Origin: Streptomyces sp. NRRL F-5126
GTDB lineage: Bacteria; Actinomycetota; Actinomycetes; Streptomycetales; Streptomycetaceae
Direction: 5' to 3'
DNA length: 64,000 bases
Assembly: GCF_000721265.1 (NCBI RefSeq)
Contig: NZ_JOFZ01000010.1
Coordinates: 310,001-374,000, forward strand
Numbering within the stretch: the stretch's first letter is position 1; the number at the start of each line of letters is the position of its first letter. Below the pieces are notes generated by a model that worked only from the letters and a program-made list of their open reading frames with translations, was not told the origin of the DNA and did no database searches. Both the position numbers and the translations under genes were made by a program. Shown one piece after another: positions 43,983-52,504 of the stretch.

Positions 43983-44537
43983 TCAGCGCGGTACGCCGAG
44001 GCCGTCGAGGACGATGCCCACGGCCCGGTCGAGTGCCTCGCCTTCGCTGAGGTCCGTGGCGTATGCGAGGGCGCGCAGGAGGAGGGAGACGTCGTCGCCG
44101 GTGACGTCGGGGCGCGCGGAGCCGGCGGCCTGGGCGCGGTGGAGTGCGCCTTCGAGGGCCGCGCGGAAGGCGTCGGCGGCCTCGGTGACCGGCCGGGACA
44201 GGCCCCTGCCGTCGTCGTCGTGCGGGGGCAACAGGTCCAGCAGGGTCACCTTCACCGGCCCGGCCGCCGCGAGGGACTTCATCAGGGAGGCGAAGGCTTT
44301 TCCGGGGTCCTGGCTTTCGGCGAGCGCCAGCGCCTGGGCGGTCAGTTTCTCCAGGTAGCGGCACGCGGTGGCCTCGATGAGGTCCTGCTTGGTGGCGAAA
44401 TTCCGGAAGACGGTGGCGATGCTGACCCCGGCCCGCCGCGCGACCTCCTCGGTGGAGGCGGCCGCCCCCTTCTCGGCGAAGACATGCTCGGCGGCCAGCA
44501 TGACCTTCTCCCTGTTGGCGGCTCCGTCGCGGCGCAT
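43983..44537 (-). CDS. TetR-family regulator of the PobA-like gene
   Basis: 184 residues from the ATG at 44537 (AAAAGGGGT upstream). HTH region REKVMLAAEHVFAEKGAAASTEEVARRAGVSIATVFRNFATKQDLIEAT; the effector domain contains LLDLLPPHDDDGRGL. It diverges from the flavin monooxygenase across a 194-base gap that includes a perfect inverted repeat (44556-44573), the likely operator for both genes. It lies between a transposase remnant and an integrase remnant, so the pair probably arrived by transfer. Confidence 0.87.
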   Translation of the reverse strand: MRRDGAANREKVMLAAEHVFAEKGAAASTEEVARRAGVSIATVFRNFATKQDLIEATACRYLEKLTAQALALAESQDPGKAFASLMKSLAAAGPVKVTLLDLLPPHDDDGRGLSRPVTEAADAFRAALEGALHRAQAAGSARPDVTGDDVSLLLRALAYATDLSEGEALDRAVGIVLDGLGVPR

Positions 44538-44555
44538 ATCCGACCCCTTTTGCAA

Positions 44556-44573
44556 ACGTAGTGGACACTACGT
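44556..44573. promoter_or_regulatory. TetR operator, perfect inverted repeat
   Basis: ACGTAGTG-GA-CACTACGT: perfect 8-base arms, 19 bases before the TetR start. A further partial half-site, GCGTAGTGGAGG, follows at 44579-44590. TetR binding here would repress both divergent genes. Confidence 0.75.
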
Positions 44574-44731
44574 ATTATGCGTAGTGGAGGCTTCGCTTAA
44601 GGGTAGGGGGTTTCGCCCCGCTGTGCCAAACGGCGGGACGCCCCATGTCCGGCGATCGCCCTGAACAGAGCAGGCCGATGAGCGCACGGCCCTCCCCACG
44701 GGCCGGCAGAAAAACACAAGGAGAACCGACC

Positions 44732-45913
44732 ATGTCCGTAACGGACGAGAACACCACTGTCGTGATCGTGGGCTCGGGTGTCGCCGGGCTCGCCCTCGGT
44801 AACTTCCTCCTGCGCAGCGGGATCGACTGCGTGGTACTGGAGCGGCACAGCCGCGAATACGTCGAGCAGCGCCAGCGCGCGGGGGTCATCGACCCCAGGG
44901 CCGTGCGCATGTTCCGCGAGTGGGGCCTGGAGGACCGGGTCCTCGACGGCGCCCCCTTCGCGCCGGTGCTGAACTTCCGCGTCGACGGCGAGACGCGGCC
45001 CTTCCGGTACGTGACCGACGACCACGTCGACGGACGCTTCTGTCCCCAGCAGATCCTCGTGCGCAACCTCATCGACGTCTTCGTCAGCGACGGCGGCGAC
45101 CTCCGCTTCGAAGCCGAGGACGTCGAACTGGAGGACCTCACCGGCCCCCGGCCCCAGGTGCGCTACCGCGACAGCACGGGCGTGACGCGGACCATCACCT
45201 GCGACTTCATCGCCGGCTGCGACGGAGACCACGGCGTCAGCCGGGCGAGCATCCCCGACAACGTACTCACCCGCCAGTCCCACGAGTACGGGTACGCCTG
45301 GCTGACCGTACTGGCCGACGCCCCCGCCAACCACCAGTCCATGATGGCGATCCACGACCGGGGATTCGCCGGCCAGTTCGCCCGCGGACCCCAGGCCAGC
45401 CGCTTCTACCTCCAGTGCGCGCTGGACACTGCCGTCGAGGAGTGGACGGACGACCGGATCTGGGAAGAGATCGGGGCACGCTTCGGCGAACCGGTCACCG
45501 CGAAGGGACCCATCACCAGCAAGACACTGGTGCCGCTGCGCAGCGTGGTCTACGACCCGATGAGCTACGGCCGCCTGCACCTGCTCGGGGACGCCGCGCA
45601 CATCGTGCCTCCCATGAGCGCCAAGGGCATGAACTTGGCGCTGCACGACGCCGACGTGTTCGCCACGGCCGTCCTGAAGCAGGTCAAGGAGCAGGACGCG
45701 GGCCCGCTGGAGGCGTACTCCGCCACCTGCCTGAAGCACGTGTGGAACTACCAGGCGTACGCCGCATGGTTCACCGACCTCATGCACGACGCGGGAGACG
45801 TCTCCTACCACGGCGAGTTCCGGCGCAGCCTGGCACGCGCCGAGTTCGAACGCCTCTACGACTCCGAAACCGCCAACCGGCTCTTCGGCGAGTTCCTCAC
45901 CGGCCTGAACTGA
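44732..45913 (+). CDS. PobA-like FAD-dependent aromatic monooxygenase
   Basis: 393 residues from the ATG at 44732 with AAGGAGAA upstream. FAD motif VVIVGSGVAGLALGNFLLRSGIDCVVLERHS; RAGVIDPRAVRMF; FIAGCDGDHGVSR; GRLHLLGDAAHIVPPMSAKGMNLALHDADVFA. All align with 4-hydroxybenzoate 3-monooxygenase. The Arg of the substrate-carboxylate site is kept in ASRFYLQCA. However, the position of PobA Tyr201 (IYANHPRGF) reads MMAIHDRGF, and the Tyr385 region (NYVG) reads FLTG, so the residues that bind and deprotonate the 4-hydroxyl seem missing. It hydroxylates an aromatic ring with NAD(P)H and O2, but perhaps not 4-hydroxybenzoate. Confidence 0.85.
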   Translation: MSVTDENTTVVIVGSGVAGLALGNFLLRSGIDCVVLERHSREYVEQRQRAGVIDPRAVRMFREWGLEDRVLDGAPFAPVLNFRVDGETRPFRYVTDDHVDGRFCPQQILVRNLIDVFVSDGGDLRFEAEDVELEDLTGPRPQVRYRDSTGVTRTITCDFIAGCDGDHGVSRASIPDNVLTRQSHEYGYAWLTVLADAPANHQSMMAIHDRGFAGQFARGPQASRFYLQCALDTAVEEWTDDRIWEEIGARFGEPVTAKGPITSKTLVPLRSVVYDPMSYGRLHLLGDAAHIVPPMSAKGMNLALHDADVFATAVLKQVKEQDAGPLEAYSATCLKHVWNYQAYAAWFTDLMHDAGDVSYHGEFRRSLARAEFERLYDSETANRLFGEFLTGLN

Positions 45914-46006
45914 GCCCCCACCTCCTGGCCGAGTAAACAGAGTTTGCAGGCCTGAGCAGCCGGGCTGGTCATGAACACCATGCCCTGACAGTTCGGTGGC
46001 GCAGCT

Positions 46007-46497
46007 TCATCCTCTGCTGCCTCCCGGAGCGAGCAGGCTGGTCAGTTCCGCGATTTCCTCTGCAGAGGGCTTGAAGTATCAGCGCACGTTCTCCGGCTTT
46101 TTGTGCCACGGCTTCGCCATCAGCATCAGCAGCGATGCCCCCTGCTCCCCCAGATGCGTCAGAGCGGAATGGCGGTACTCGTGCAAGTCCCAGCCTGTAC
46201 CGGGCCCCGCACAGCCGTGTGCTCATCCAGCAGTTCCAGGGCCTCGCCGATCTCGTCGTCCGCGACCGACCCCAGCGGGCGAGCCTCCCCGATCTGCTCG
46301 GCTGTCTTGCCGACGCCGACTCCGTAGCTGCGGACGGTGTTCGGGTTAGGGAGCGGGCCGAGGAAGGCGTCAGCCGTCGCCCGGACGGTAAACGTCTTCC
46401 CAATCTCCCGCAGGCAATAGGGCGTTATCCGTGGAGCGACTTCAGACCGGCCCCACAGCCGATGCTCCGTCAGCCGCCCGCCAGGGCCGACGAACGC
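46007..46497 (-). pseudogene. Tyrosine-recombinase (integrase) remnant
   Basis: On the reverse strand one frame reads TADAFLGPLPNPNTVRSYGVGVGKTAEQIGEARPLGSVADDEIGEALELL, an integrase N-terminal core-binding region without a start codon. After [10 protein letters not shown] the frame shifts by one, and the catalytic domain resumes as [18 protein letters not shown] (box II H-x-x-R), then [39 protein letters not shown]. Most of the middle of the protein (about 200 residues in intact relatives) is deleted. A TGA replaces a codon directly before the catalytic Tyr of YFKPS. No tRNA or att site was found beside it. It marks old phage or plasmid integration. Confidence 0.82.
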
Positions 46498-46525
46498 TTA
46501 GCGCACGATCTGACACAGATGTTCC

Positions 46526-47101
46526 TCAGACCCCGAGTACCGCGTAGCGGTCGTCGTCGATCTGCTTGCCCCACAGGGCGCTGTCGGCGGAGAGCGGGAC
46601 GTGCTGGACCCGTTCGACCAGCGGGGCGAGTGCCGCGACGACCCGTTCGTGCGGCAGGCCCGCGCCCTGCCAGACGCCCTCCACGAGCACCAGCCGGCCG
46701 CCGGGCCGCAGCAGCGAGGCCCAGTGGCGCAGGACCGCGTCCGGGTCGGGCAGCGCCCACAGCACGTGCCGTACCAGCACCACGTCGAAACGGCGGCCGC
46801 CGACCGGTGGCGCCGCGGCGTCTCCCAGCAGGACCTCGGCGCCCGTGCCGGCCAGCTTGGTGCGCGCCCGCTCGGTCATGCGCGGCGACAGGTCCACGGC
46901 CGTGACGTGGTGGCCGCTCTCGGCGGCGAGCAGCGCGAGGGAGCCCGTGCCGCAGCCGAGGTCGAGGACGGCGGACGGCCGGGCGGGCAGCCAGGCGGCG
47001 AGGCGGGCGGCCCAGGCCGCGCGTACCCCGGGCCGCGTCAGGCCGTGGTCCGGTTCGTCGTCGAAGGTGGCGGCCGCTGCGTCCCAGTCCGTGGTGGTCA
47101 T
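46526..47101 (-). CDS. Class I SAM-dependent methyltransferase
   Basis: 191 residues from the ATG at 47101 (an ATG six codons upstream at 47119 is possible). SAM-binding motif I VLDLGCGTGSLALLAAESG (about residues 45-63), then VTAVDLSPRMTERA (acidic loop), LLGDAAAPPVGGRRFDVVLVRHVLWAL (motif II) and LLRPGGRLVLVEGVW (motif III). This is the Methyltransf_11/25 pattern for small-molecule acceptors. The acceptor is not identifiable. It is the first gene to the right of the decayed island. Confidence 0.87.
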   Translation of the reverse strand: MTTTDWDAAAATFDDEPDHGLTRPGVRAAWAARLAAWLPARPSAVLDLGCGTGSLALLAAESGHHVTAVDLSPRMTERARTKLAGTGAEVLLGDAAAPPVGGRRFDVVLVRHVLWALPDPDAVLRHWASLLRPGGRLVLVEGVWQGAGLPHERVVAALAPLVERVQHVPLSADSALWGKQIDDDRYAVLGV

Positions 47102-47151
47102 GGTGCGATGGTGCCGCACGCCACTGACAACGGGCCCAGGTCCTGAGTACG

Positions 47152-47619
47152 TCAGGACCCGTGAGGGGCGACAGGCTTGCGGTAGTGCACTCGGTCGTAG
47201 CGGCCCTCCGTCGTGCGGCCCGTGCGGACGTAGCCGACCCGCTCGTACAGCGCCTGGTTCTCCGTCATCAGCGCGTGCGTGTACAGGCGCACCTCGGGCA
47301 GCCCGAGCGCGGCGGCCCGCCGCTCGGTGAACTCCAGCAGGGCGCGCCCCGCGCCCGTGCCGCGCGCGTCGGGGTGGACGGCCACCGACACGAGCAGGAG
47401 GTGGTCCTCGTGCGGCTCGATGACGAGGACGCCGGTGACGGGCCGGCCGGTGACGAATACACGCCCCGCGGCGATGTCCGCCGCGTGGTCGGCCGCCATC
47501 GGCGCCGGGGCCAGGCCGATGCGGGCGACGTAGGGGCGGTACGCCGCGTCGGTGACGGCCGCCACGCGCGGGGCTTCGGCGGTGACGGCGGCGCGCACCG
47601 GGTGGTCGTGGTCGTCCAT
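47152..47619 (-). CDS. GNAT-family N-acetyltransferase
   Basis: 155 residues. The acetyl-CoA site is VSVAVHPDARGTGAGRALLEFTERRAAALGLPEVRLYTHALMTENQALYERVGYVRTGR, with the RxxGxG/A loop and the C-terminal YxxxGF/Y pattern both present. The ATG at 47619 starts the protein cleanly, though no strong ribosome binding site is visible. Substrate unknown. It follows imuB on the same strand but is separated by 22 bases, so a common transcript from the dnaE2 promoter is possible. Confidence 0.87.
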   Translation of the reverse strand: MDDHDHPVRAAVTAEAPRVAAVTDAAYRPYVARIGLAPAPMAADHAADIAAGRVFVTGRPVTGVLVIEPHEDHLLLVSVAVHPDARGTGAGRALLEFTERRAAALGLPEVRLYTHALMTENQALYERVGYVRTGRTTEGRYDRVHYRKPVAPHGS

Positions 47620-47641
47620 GCGGGCACCGTACGCCCGCGTC

Positions 47642-48601
47642 TCACGCCGCGAGCGTGCCCGGCCGGATCGCCGACGGGCCGAAGCGCGCGCGTGCGCGGT
47701 CGGCCGTCTCCTCCAGGCGGCGGGCGCGTTCGTCCGCGGGGTCGAGGGTGAGCTGGCGGGTGGCCCTTGCCTCGGGGACCAGTCCGTCCGCGCGCAGGGA
47801 GAACGCCCGGACCCTGGCCCGTTGCAGGCCGAGCGCGTCGTGCATGCGGTACGCGGTGGCGGTGAGGGCCGGCGTGTGTGCGGTCGCCTCGGGGAGGGTG
47901 CGGGTGCGCGGGGTGGTGGAGCCGTCCGCGTAGCGCACCACGAGCGTCAGCGAGCGGCACACCTGGTGGGAGTCGCGGAGCCTGCCGCCCAGTTCGCCGG
48001 CCGCGGACAGCAGCGCGCGGCGCTGGGCGCCGCGGTCCACCTCGTCGTGGCCGAAGGCGCGCTCGGCGGCGAGCGTGCGGGCGCCCGCGCCGGGGACGAC
48101 GCGCGTGCGGTCGATGCCGTGCGCCTTCTCGTGCACCTCCCGTCCCACCCGTACGCCGAGGAGACGCTGGAGCGTCGCCAGCGGCACGCCCGCGGCCTTC
48201 CCGACGGTGCCGAGCCCGTAGGTACGCAGGGTCCTGGCGGTGGCGGCGCCGACGCCCGGCAGCGCGGTGACCGGCTTCGGCGCGAGGAACGCGGCCAGTT
48301 CGCGCGGGTCGTCCGCCACGACGAGCGTCGTGCCGTACGCCGCCTGCCTGGCCGCCATCCGCGCGGTCAGCGGGGTGGCGGCCACGCCGATGGCGCAGTC
48401 GGCGCCGGCGTGCGCGAGCGCGCGCACCCGCAGCACCGAGGCGATCCCCGCCGCGTCCTGGCCGAAGTAGCGCCGCGCGCCCGCGACGTCGATGAGGGCG
48501 GTGTCAGGGGGCAGCGCCTGGGCCACCGGGCTGATGTCCTCGGCCACCCCGAGCAGGTCGGGCAGTGCCGCGCCGTCGCGCAGCCGTACGCAGATGATCA
48601 T
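47642..48601 (-). CDS. imuB: ImuB-like Y-family polymerase protein (catalytically degenerate)
   Basis: 319 residues; the ATG overlaps the dnaE2 stop (ATGA), so translation is coupled. It carries the Y-family little-finger/thumb layout, with helix-hairpin-helix KPVTALPGVGAATARTLRTYGLGTVGKAAGVPLATLQRLLG and DRTRVVPGAGARTLAAERAFGHDEVDRG, but not the DxDxFFxxVE and SxDE catalytic motifs (ALIDVAGARRYFG instead). This is what is expected of ImuB, which bridges DnaE2 to the sliding clamp rather than polymerising. It is shorter than mycobacterial ImuB. No ImuA' gene is next to it. The role is in DNA-damage-induced mutagenesis. Confidence 0.82.
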   Translation of the reverse strand: MIICVRLRDGAALPDLLGVAEDISPVAQALPPDTALIDVAGARRYFGQDAAGIASVLRVRALAHAGADCAIGVAATPLTARMAARQAAYGTTLVVADDPRELAAFLAPKPVTALPGVGAATARTLRTYGLGTVGKAAGVPLATLQRLLGVRVGREVHEKAHGIDRTRVVPGAGARTLAAERAFGHDEVDRGAQRRALLSAAGELGGRLRDSHQVCRSLTLVVRYADGSTTPRTRTLPEATAHTPALTATAYRMHDALGLQRARVRAFSLRADGLVPEARATRQLTLDPADERARRLEETADRARARFGPSAIRPGTLAA

Positions 48602-51600
48602 CTTCCCGCGCTCCCCGGGCTCGAATGCCACAACTTCCTTCCCGTGGCCGGGCCTTCGCCGGCGGGGCGCAGGTCGGACCAGGGGTTCATCTCGTAGCCG
48701 GTCGGCAGCTGGATCCTGCGGCCGCCGTCAGGCGCGGGCCCGCCAGGCGTGCCATCGCCCGCCGCGCCGCCGCCAGGCGCGGGCGCCGCGAGCGCCGCCG
48801 CGACCGCGTCGAGCCCCTCCTGCTCCCGCAGTCCCACCAGCTCCGCGAGGTTCCACGCCCTCGCGCCCACCACGCTCAGGCTGCGCGGCCCGCGCCGCTG
48901 CACGACCCCGCGCACCAGCAGCAGCCAGGAGTGGAAGACGGGGTACGCGCACGCGTCGTGCGAGTCGTCGAAGAACGCCAGGTCCACCAGGCCCGTGCCG
49001 TCGTCGAGCGTGGTGAAGATGACCCGCCTGCCGGACCGGATCGGCGGCGTCTGGGTGGCCACCTTGGCGCCCGCGACCAGTACCGTCCTGCCGTGCGGCG
49101 CGTCCCGCAGCCGTTTCGCCGAGTGGACGCCGAGCTCGGCGAGGAAGGCGTGGTGGTCGTCCATCAGGTTCCTGGACGTGTCCATCGACAGCACGCCGAG
49201 CTCGGCGCTCAGCCGCTCCGTCTCGTCCAGGTCGGGCAGCCCGGCCGCCGCGGTGCCCCGCCCCTCCCCCAGCGGCAGCTGCGCCCCGCCGGCTGCCTTG
49301 CCACGCTGCGCGCCGTGCAGTTCGGACAGGTGCAGCAGCAGGTCGCGCCGGTTGGCGCCGAACGCGTCGAGCGCGCCGACCTGCGCGAGCCGCTGCGCCA
49401 CCGGCCTGCCCGGGCGGGCGCGCTGCCAGAAGTCGAGCAGCGAGGCGTACGGCTGCCCCGCCTCGATACGCGCGCTCTCGGTCTCGCTGATGCCGTGCAC
49501 GTCGGACAGGGCGAGCCGGAGTCCGTACCGGCCCGCCACCGGACCGCCATCAGACACCAGTTCGATTCGGTGGGCGACCGCCGACCGGTTCACGTCGAGC
49601 GGCAGCACCGGCACCCCGCGCCGCCGCGCGTCCGCGAGCAGCAGCCGCTTGGGGTACATCCCCGGGTCGTGGGTGAGCAGTCCCGCGTAGAAGGCCGCCG
49701 GGTGGTGGGCCTTCAGCCACGCGGACTGGTACGTCGGCACGGCGAACGCGACCGCGTGCGCCTTGCAGAAGCCGTACGAGCCGAACGCCTCGACGATCTC
49801 CCAGGCACGCGTCACGGTCTCGGGCGTGTAGCCCTTCTCCCCGGCCGCCCGCTCGAACCAGGCGCGGATCCTGCCCTGCGACCCGGGGTCCGACAGGCCG
49901 CGCCGTATCCGGTCGGCCTCTTCAAGGCCGCACCCGGTCATGGTGTCCAGCATCCTGATGATCTGCTCGTGGAAGACGACCACCCCGTAGGTCTCGCGCA
50001 GCGCGTCCTCCAGGTCCTCGTGCGGGTAGCGGGCGGGCGCCTTGCCGTGCCTCGCCTCGATGAAGGGCCGCACCATGTCGGCGGCGACGGGTCCAGGACG
50101 GAACAGTGAGATGTCCACGACCAGGTCGTGGAAGGTGGCGGGCTGGAGCCTGCCGACCAGGTCGCGCTGGCCGGGCGACTCGATCTGGAAGCAGCCGAGC
50201 GTCTCGGCCGAGCGGATCAGCCGGTACGTCTCCCGGTCGCCCTCCGGCACCTGCGCCGGGTCGTCGAGGTCCACCGCCTCGCCGGTGGCCCGGCCGATCT
50301 CGGCGACGGCGTGCGCCATCGCCGACTGCATCCGCACGCCCAGCACGTCCAGCTTGAGCAGCCCCAGGTCCTCGACGTCCTCCTTGTCGAACTGGGACAT
50401 CGGGAAGCTCTCCCCGCTGGTCGGCACCACCGGGGTGCGGCGCAGCAGCGAGGCGTCGGAGAGCAGCACGCCGCAGGGGTGCATGGCGACGCCGCGGGGC
50501 AGCGCGTCCAGCGACTCCACCAGCTCCCAGAACCTGCCGTAACGTTCCTTCTCCTCCGCCAGGTCCTTCAGCTCGGGCAGCTCCGCCAGCGCGGCGCGGG
50601 CGTCGCGAGCCCTGATGTGCGGGAACGCCTTGGCGATCCGGTCGATCTCGGCCGGGTGCATGGACAGCGCGGCGCCGACGTCCCGCACGGCGTGGCGCAC
50701 CCGGTACGTCTCCGGCATCGCGACGGCCGCGACCCGCTCGGGCCCGAACCGGGCGAGGATCGCGCGGTAGACCTCGAGGCGGCGCGCCGACTCCACGTCG
50801 ATGTCGATGTCGGGCAGGCCGGGGCGGCGGCTGGAGAGGAACCGCTCCATCAGCAGGCCGTGCGCGACGGGGTCGGCGGGCGCGATCCCCAGCAGGTGGT
50901 TGACCAGGGATCCCGCGCCGGAGCCGCGGGCGGCGACCCGGATGCCCATGTTCCTGATGTCGTCGCTCACCCCGGCGACGGTGAGGAAGTACGAGGCGAA
51001 GCCGAACGCGTCGATCGTGCGCAGCTCCTCGTCCATACGCCGCCAGTACTCCCGGCGGTCGGGGCGCAGGTCGTAGCCGCGCGCGACCATCCCGGCGGCG
51101 GCGCGCGAGCGCAGCACCCGGGAGGCCGTGCGGCGGCCGGCGCCGACCAGGCGCGACTCGGGGAAGTGCACGTTGTCCTCGCCGAACCCCTTCGACGGCT
51201 CGATCAGGCCGATGTCGTCCGCCGGGTCGACCAGGCAGGCGGCCGCGGTCCGCTCGGTCAGGGCGAGCAGGCGGTGCGCGGCGTCCCGCCCGAGGCCCGC
51301 GGCCTCGGCGACCAGGCCGGCGGTACGCGCCATCCCGGCCGCGTCCTTCAGCCACCGCTCCCCCGTGTCGAGGCCTCTGCGGGGGTCGACGGGGACGAGG
51401 CGGCGTGCCGCGTCGAGCACGTCGGCCACCGGGCCCTGCCCGGGGTCGGCGTACCGCACGGCGTTGCCGAGCACCGCGCGTACGCCCTGCTCGGCGGCGA
51501 AGCCGAGGGTGCGGGCGGCATGGCGCAGCGAGCCGGGCCCCGCGCCGGGGCGGCCGTGGTGCACGACCTCGAGGCGCAGCGCGTCGCCGTACGCCTCGCG

Positions 51601-52128
51601 CCAGGGCGCGAGCAGCCGGGCGGCGCGGTCGGGCCGGCCGGCGGCGAGGGCGCGGCCGACCTCGGAGTCGGGGCCGAGGAGGACGGTGAGGGCGTCGCCA
51701 TGGTTGTCGCGCCAGGTCAGCAGCGGTCCCGACGGTCCCGTGCCGTGCGCGGTGGACACGAGCCTGCACAGGTCGGCCCACCCGCCGGCGCCACCGCGCG
51801 CGAGGAAGACGGCGCGCGCGGCCGACTCGTCGACGAAGGCGCCGCCCCGTACGGGAGTGGCGCGGCGGCGCGCCACGGCCCTGCCCGGACCCGCGTCGGG
51901 GAGTGCGCCCGCCACGGCGAGGTCCACGCCGAACACCGGCCGCACCCCTGAGGCCTCGCACGCCTTGGCGAACCTGACGGCACCCGCGAGGGTGTCGCGG
52001 TCCGTGAGGGCGAGGGCGTCCATGCCGCGCTCGCCGGCGCGCTCGGCCAGCAGCTCCGGGTGGGAGGCGCCGTAGCGCAGGGAGTACCCGGAGGCGGTGT
52101 GCAGATGCGTGAACGACTCCACCTCCAC
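48598..52128 (-). CDS. dnaE2: Error-prone DNA polymerase III alpha subunit DnaE2
   Basis: 1176 residues. N-terminal PHP domain HLHTASGYSLRYGASHPELLAERAGERGMDALALTDRDTLAGAVRF; catalytic palm GLPDIDIDVESARRLEVYRAIL (Asp residues near 438-442) and RGSGAGSLVNHLLGI; thumb/fingers GFCKAHAVAFAVPTYQSAWLKAHHPAAFYAGLL; C-terminal OB fold TPPIRSGRRVIFTTLDDGTGLVDLAFFDD. DnaE2 performs translesion synthesis with ImuB. A near-consensus LexA box lies 50 bases upstream, so SOS control is likely. The next gene, imuB, overlaps by 4 bp. Confidence 0.95.
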   Translation of the reverse strand: MEVESFTHLHTASGYSLRYGASHPELLAERAGERGMDALALTDRDTLAGAVRFAKACEASGVRPVFGVDLAVAGALPDAGPGRAVARRRATPVRGGAFVDESAARAVFLARGGAGGWADLCRLVSTAHGTGPSGPLLTWRDNHGDALTVLLGPDSEVGRALAAGRPDRAARLLAPWREAYGDALRLEVVHHGRPGAGPGSLRHAARTLGFAAEQGVRAVLGNAVRYADPGQGPVADVLDAARRLVPVDPRRGLDTGERWLKDAAGMARTAGLVAEAAGLGRDAAHRLLALTERTAAACLVDPADDIGLIEPSKGFGEDNVHFPESRLVGAGRRTASRVLRSRAAAGMVARGYDLRPDRREYWRRMDEELRTIDAFGFASYFLTVAGVSDDIRNMGIRVAARGSGAGSLVNHLLGIAPADPVAHGLLMERFLSSRRPGLPDIDIDVESARRLEVYRAILARFGPERVAAVAMPETYRVRHAVRDVGAALSMHPAEIDRIAKAFPHIRARDARAALAELPELKDLAEEKERYGRFWELVESLDALPRGVAMHPCGVLLSDASLLRRTPVVPTSGESFPMSQFDKEDVEDLGLLKLDVLGVRMQSAMAHAVAEIGRATGEAVDLDDPAQVPEGDRETYRLIRSAETLGCFQIESPGQRDLVGRLQPATFHDLVVDISLFRPGPVAADMVRPFIEARHGKAPARYPHEDLEDALRETYGVVVFHEQIIRMLDTMTGCGLEEADRIRRGLSDPGSQGRIRAWFERAAGEKGYTPETVTRAWEIVEAFGSYGFCKAHAVAFAVPTYQSAWLKAHHPAAFYAGLLTHDPGMYPKRLLLADARRRGVPVLPLDVNRSAVAHRIELVSDGGPVAGRYGLRLALSDVHGISETESARIEAGQPYASLLDFWQRARPGRPVAQRLAQVGALDAFGANRRDLLLHLSELHGAQRGKAAGGAQLPLGEGRGTAAAGLPDLDETERLSAELGVLSMDTSRNLMDDHHAFLAELGVHSAKRLRDAPHGRTVLVAGAKVATQTPPIRSGRRVIFTTLDDGTGLVDLAFFDDSHDACAYPVFHSWLLLVRGVVQRRGPRSLSVVGARAWNLAELVGLREQEGLDAVAAALAAPAPGGGAAGDGTPGGPAPDGGRRIQLPTGYEMNPWSDLRPAGEGPATGRKLWHSSPGSAGR

Positions 52129-52177
52129 CTCCCGCGCTGTCCGAAACTCGCCCCCACGGTCCCCACCATAACCAGTT

Positions 52178-52193
52178 TCGAACGTCCGTGCGA
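52178..52193. promoter_or_regulatory. LexA (SOS) box upstream of dnaE2
   Basis: TCGAACGTCCGTGCGA matches the actinobacterial LexA consensus TCGAAC-N4-GTTCGA at 11 of the 12 specified positions (GTGCGA for GTTCGA). It lies 50 bases before the dnaE2 start on the reverse strand. This implies DNA-damage induction of dnaE2-imuB. The rest of the gap to 52504 holds terminators of the protease gene and no gene. Confidence 0.78.
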
Positions 52194-52411
52194 ACGATGT
52201 GGGAGGGCTCTCTCCGGACCCGCTCCGGGCGCCTCCCCTGCGGGCGTGCCGCGGCCGTGGCGCCTCCGTTCAACCACTCCGACCTGCGTGAACGCCGCCC
52301 AGGGGCCGCGACGTGCCCGCGGCGGCGCCGCGCGGGTTCCGGCCGCGCGGGGGAACAACGGGTCTCCGGCCGGCGGGCGAGGTGGCGCATCCCGGCGGGG
52401 ATCGCCGGACA

Positions 52412-52454
52412 GCGTGAGGGGCGGACGGGAACCAGTCCCGTCCGCCCCTCACGC
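52412..52454. terminator. 19-bp-stem hairpin downstream of the protease
   Basis: The arms at 52412-52430 (beginning GCGTGAGGGGCGGACGG) and 52436-52454 are perfect complements with an ACCAG loop. It follows the protease stop (52505, read on the reverse strand) and a second palindrome, so it can end that transcript. Confidence 0.8.
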
Positions 52455-52470
52455 GCCTCACGCGCCCCGC

Positions 52471-52498
52471 GGGCCGGCCGCGGCGCCGCGGCCGGCCC
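52471..52498. terminator. 28-base perfect palindrome next to the protease stop
   Basis: The half-site GGGCCGGCCGCGGC is repeated in inverted form with no spacer (52471-52498), all G and C. It lies 6 bases after the stop codon of the protease gene. Together with the 19-bp hairpin it forms a double terminator. Confidence 0.7.
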
Positions 52499-52504
52499 GG
52501 CGCG

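Noticed and set aside
48625..51951. Large forward-strand open frames opposite dnaE2
   Set aside because: They are antisense shadows; the reverse frame has all DnaE2 motifs across its full length.
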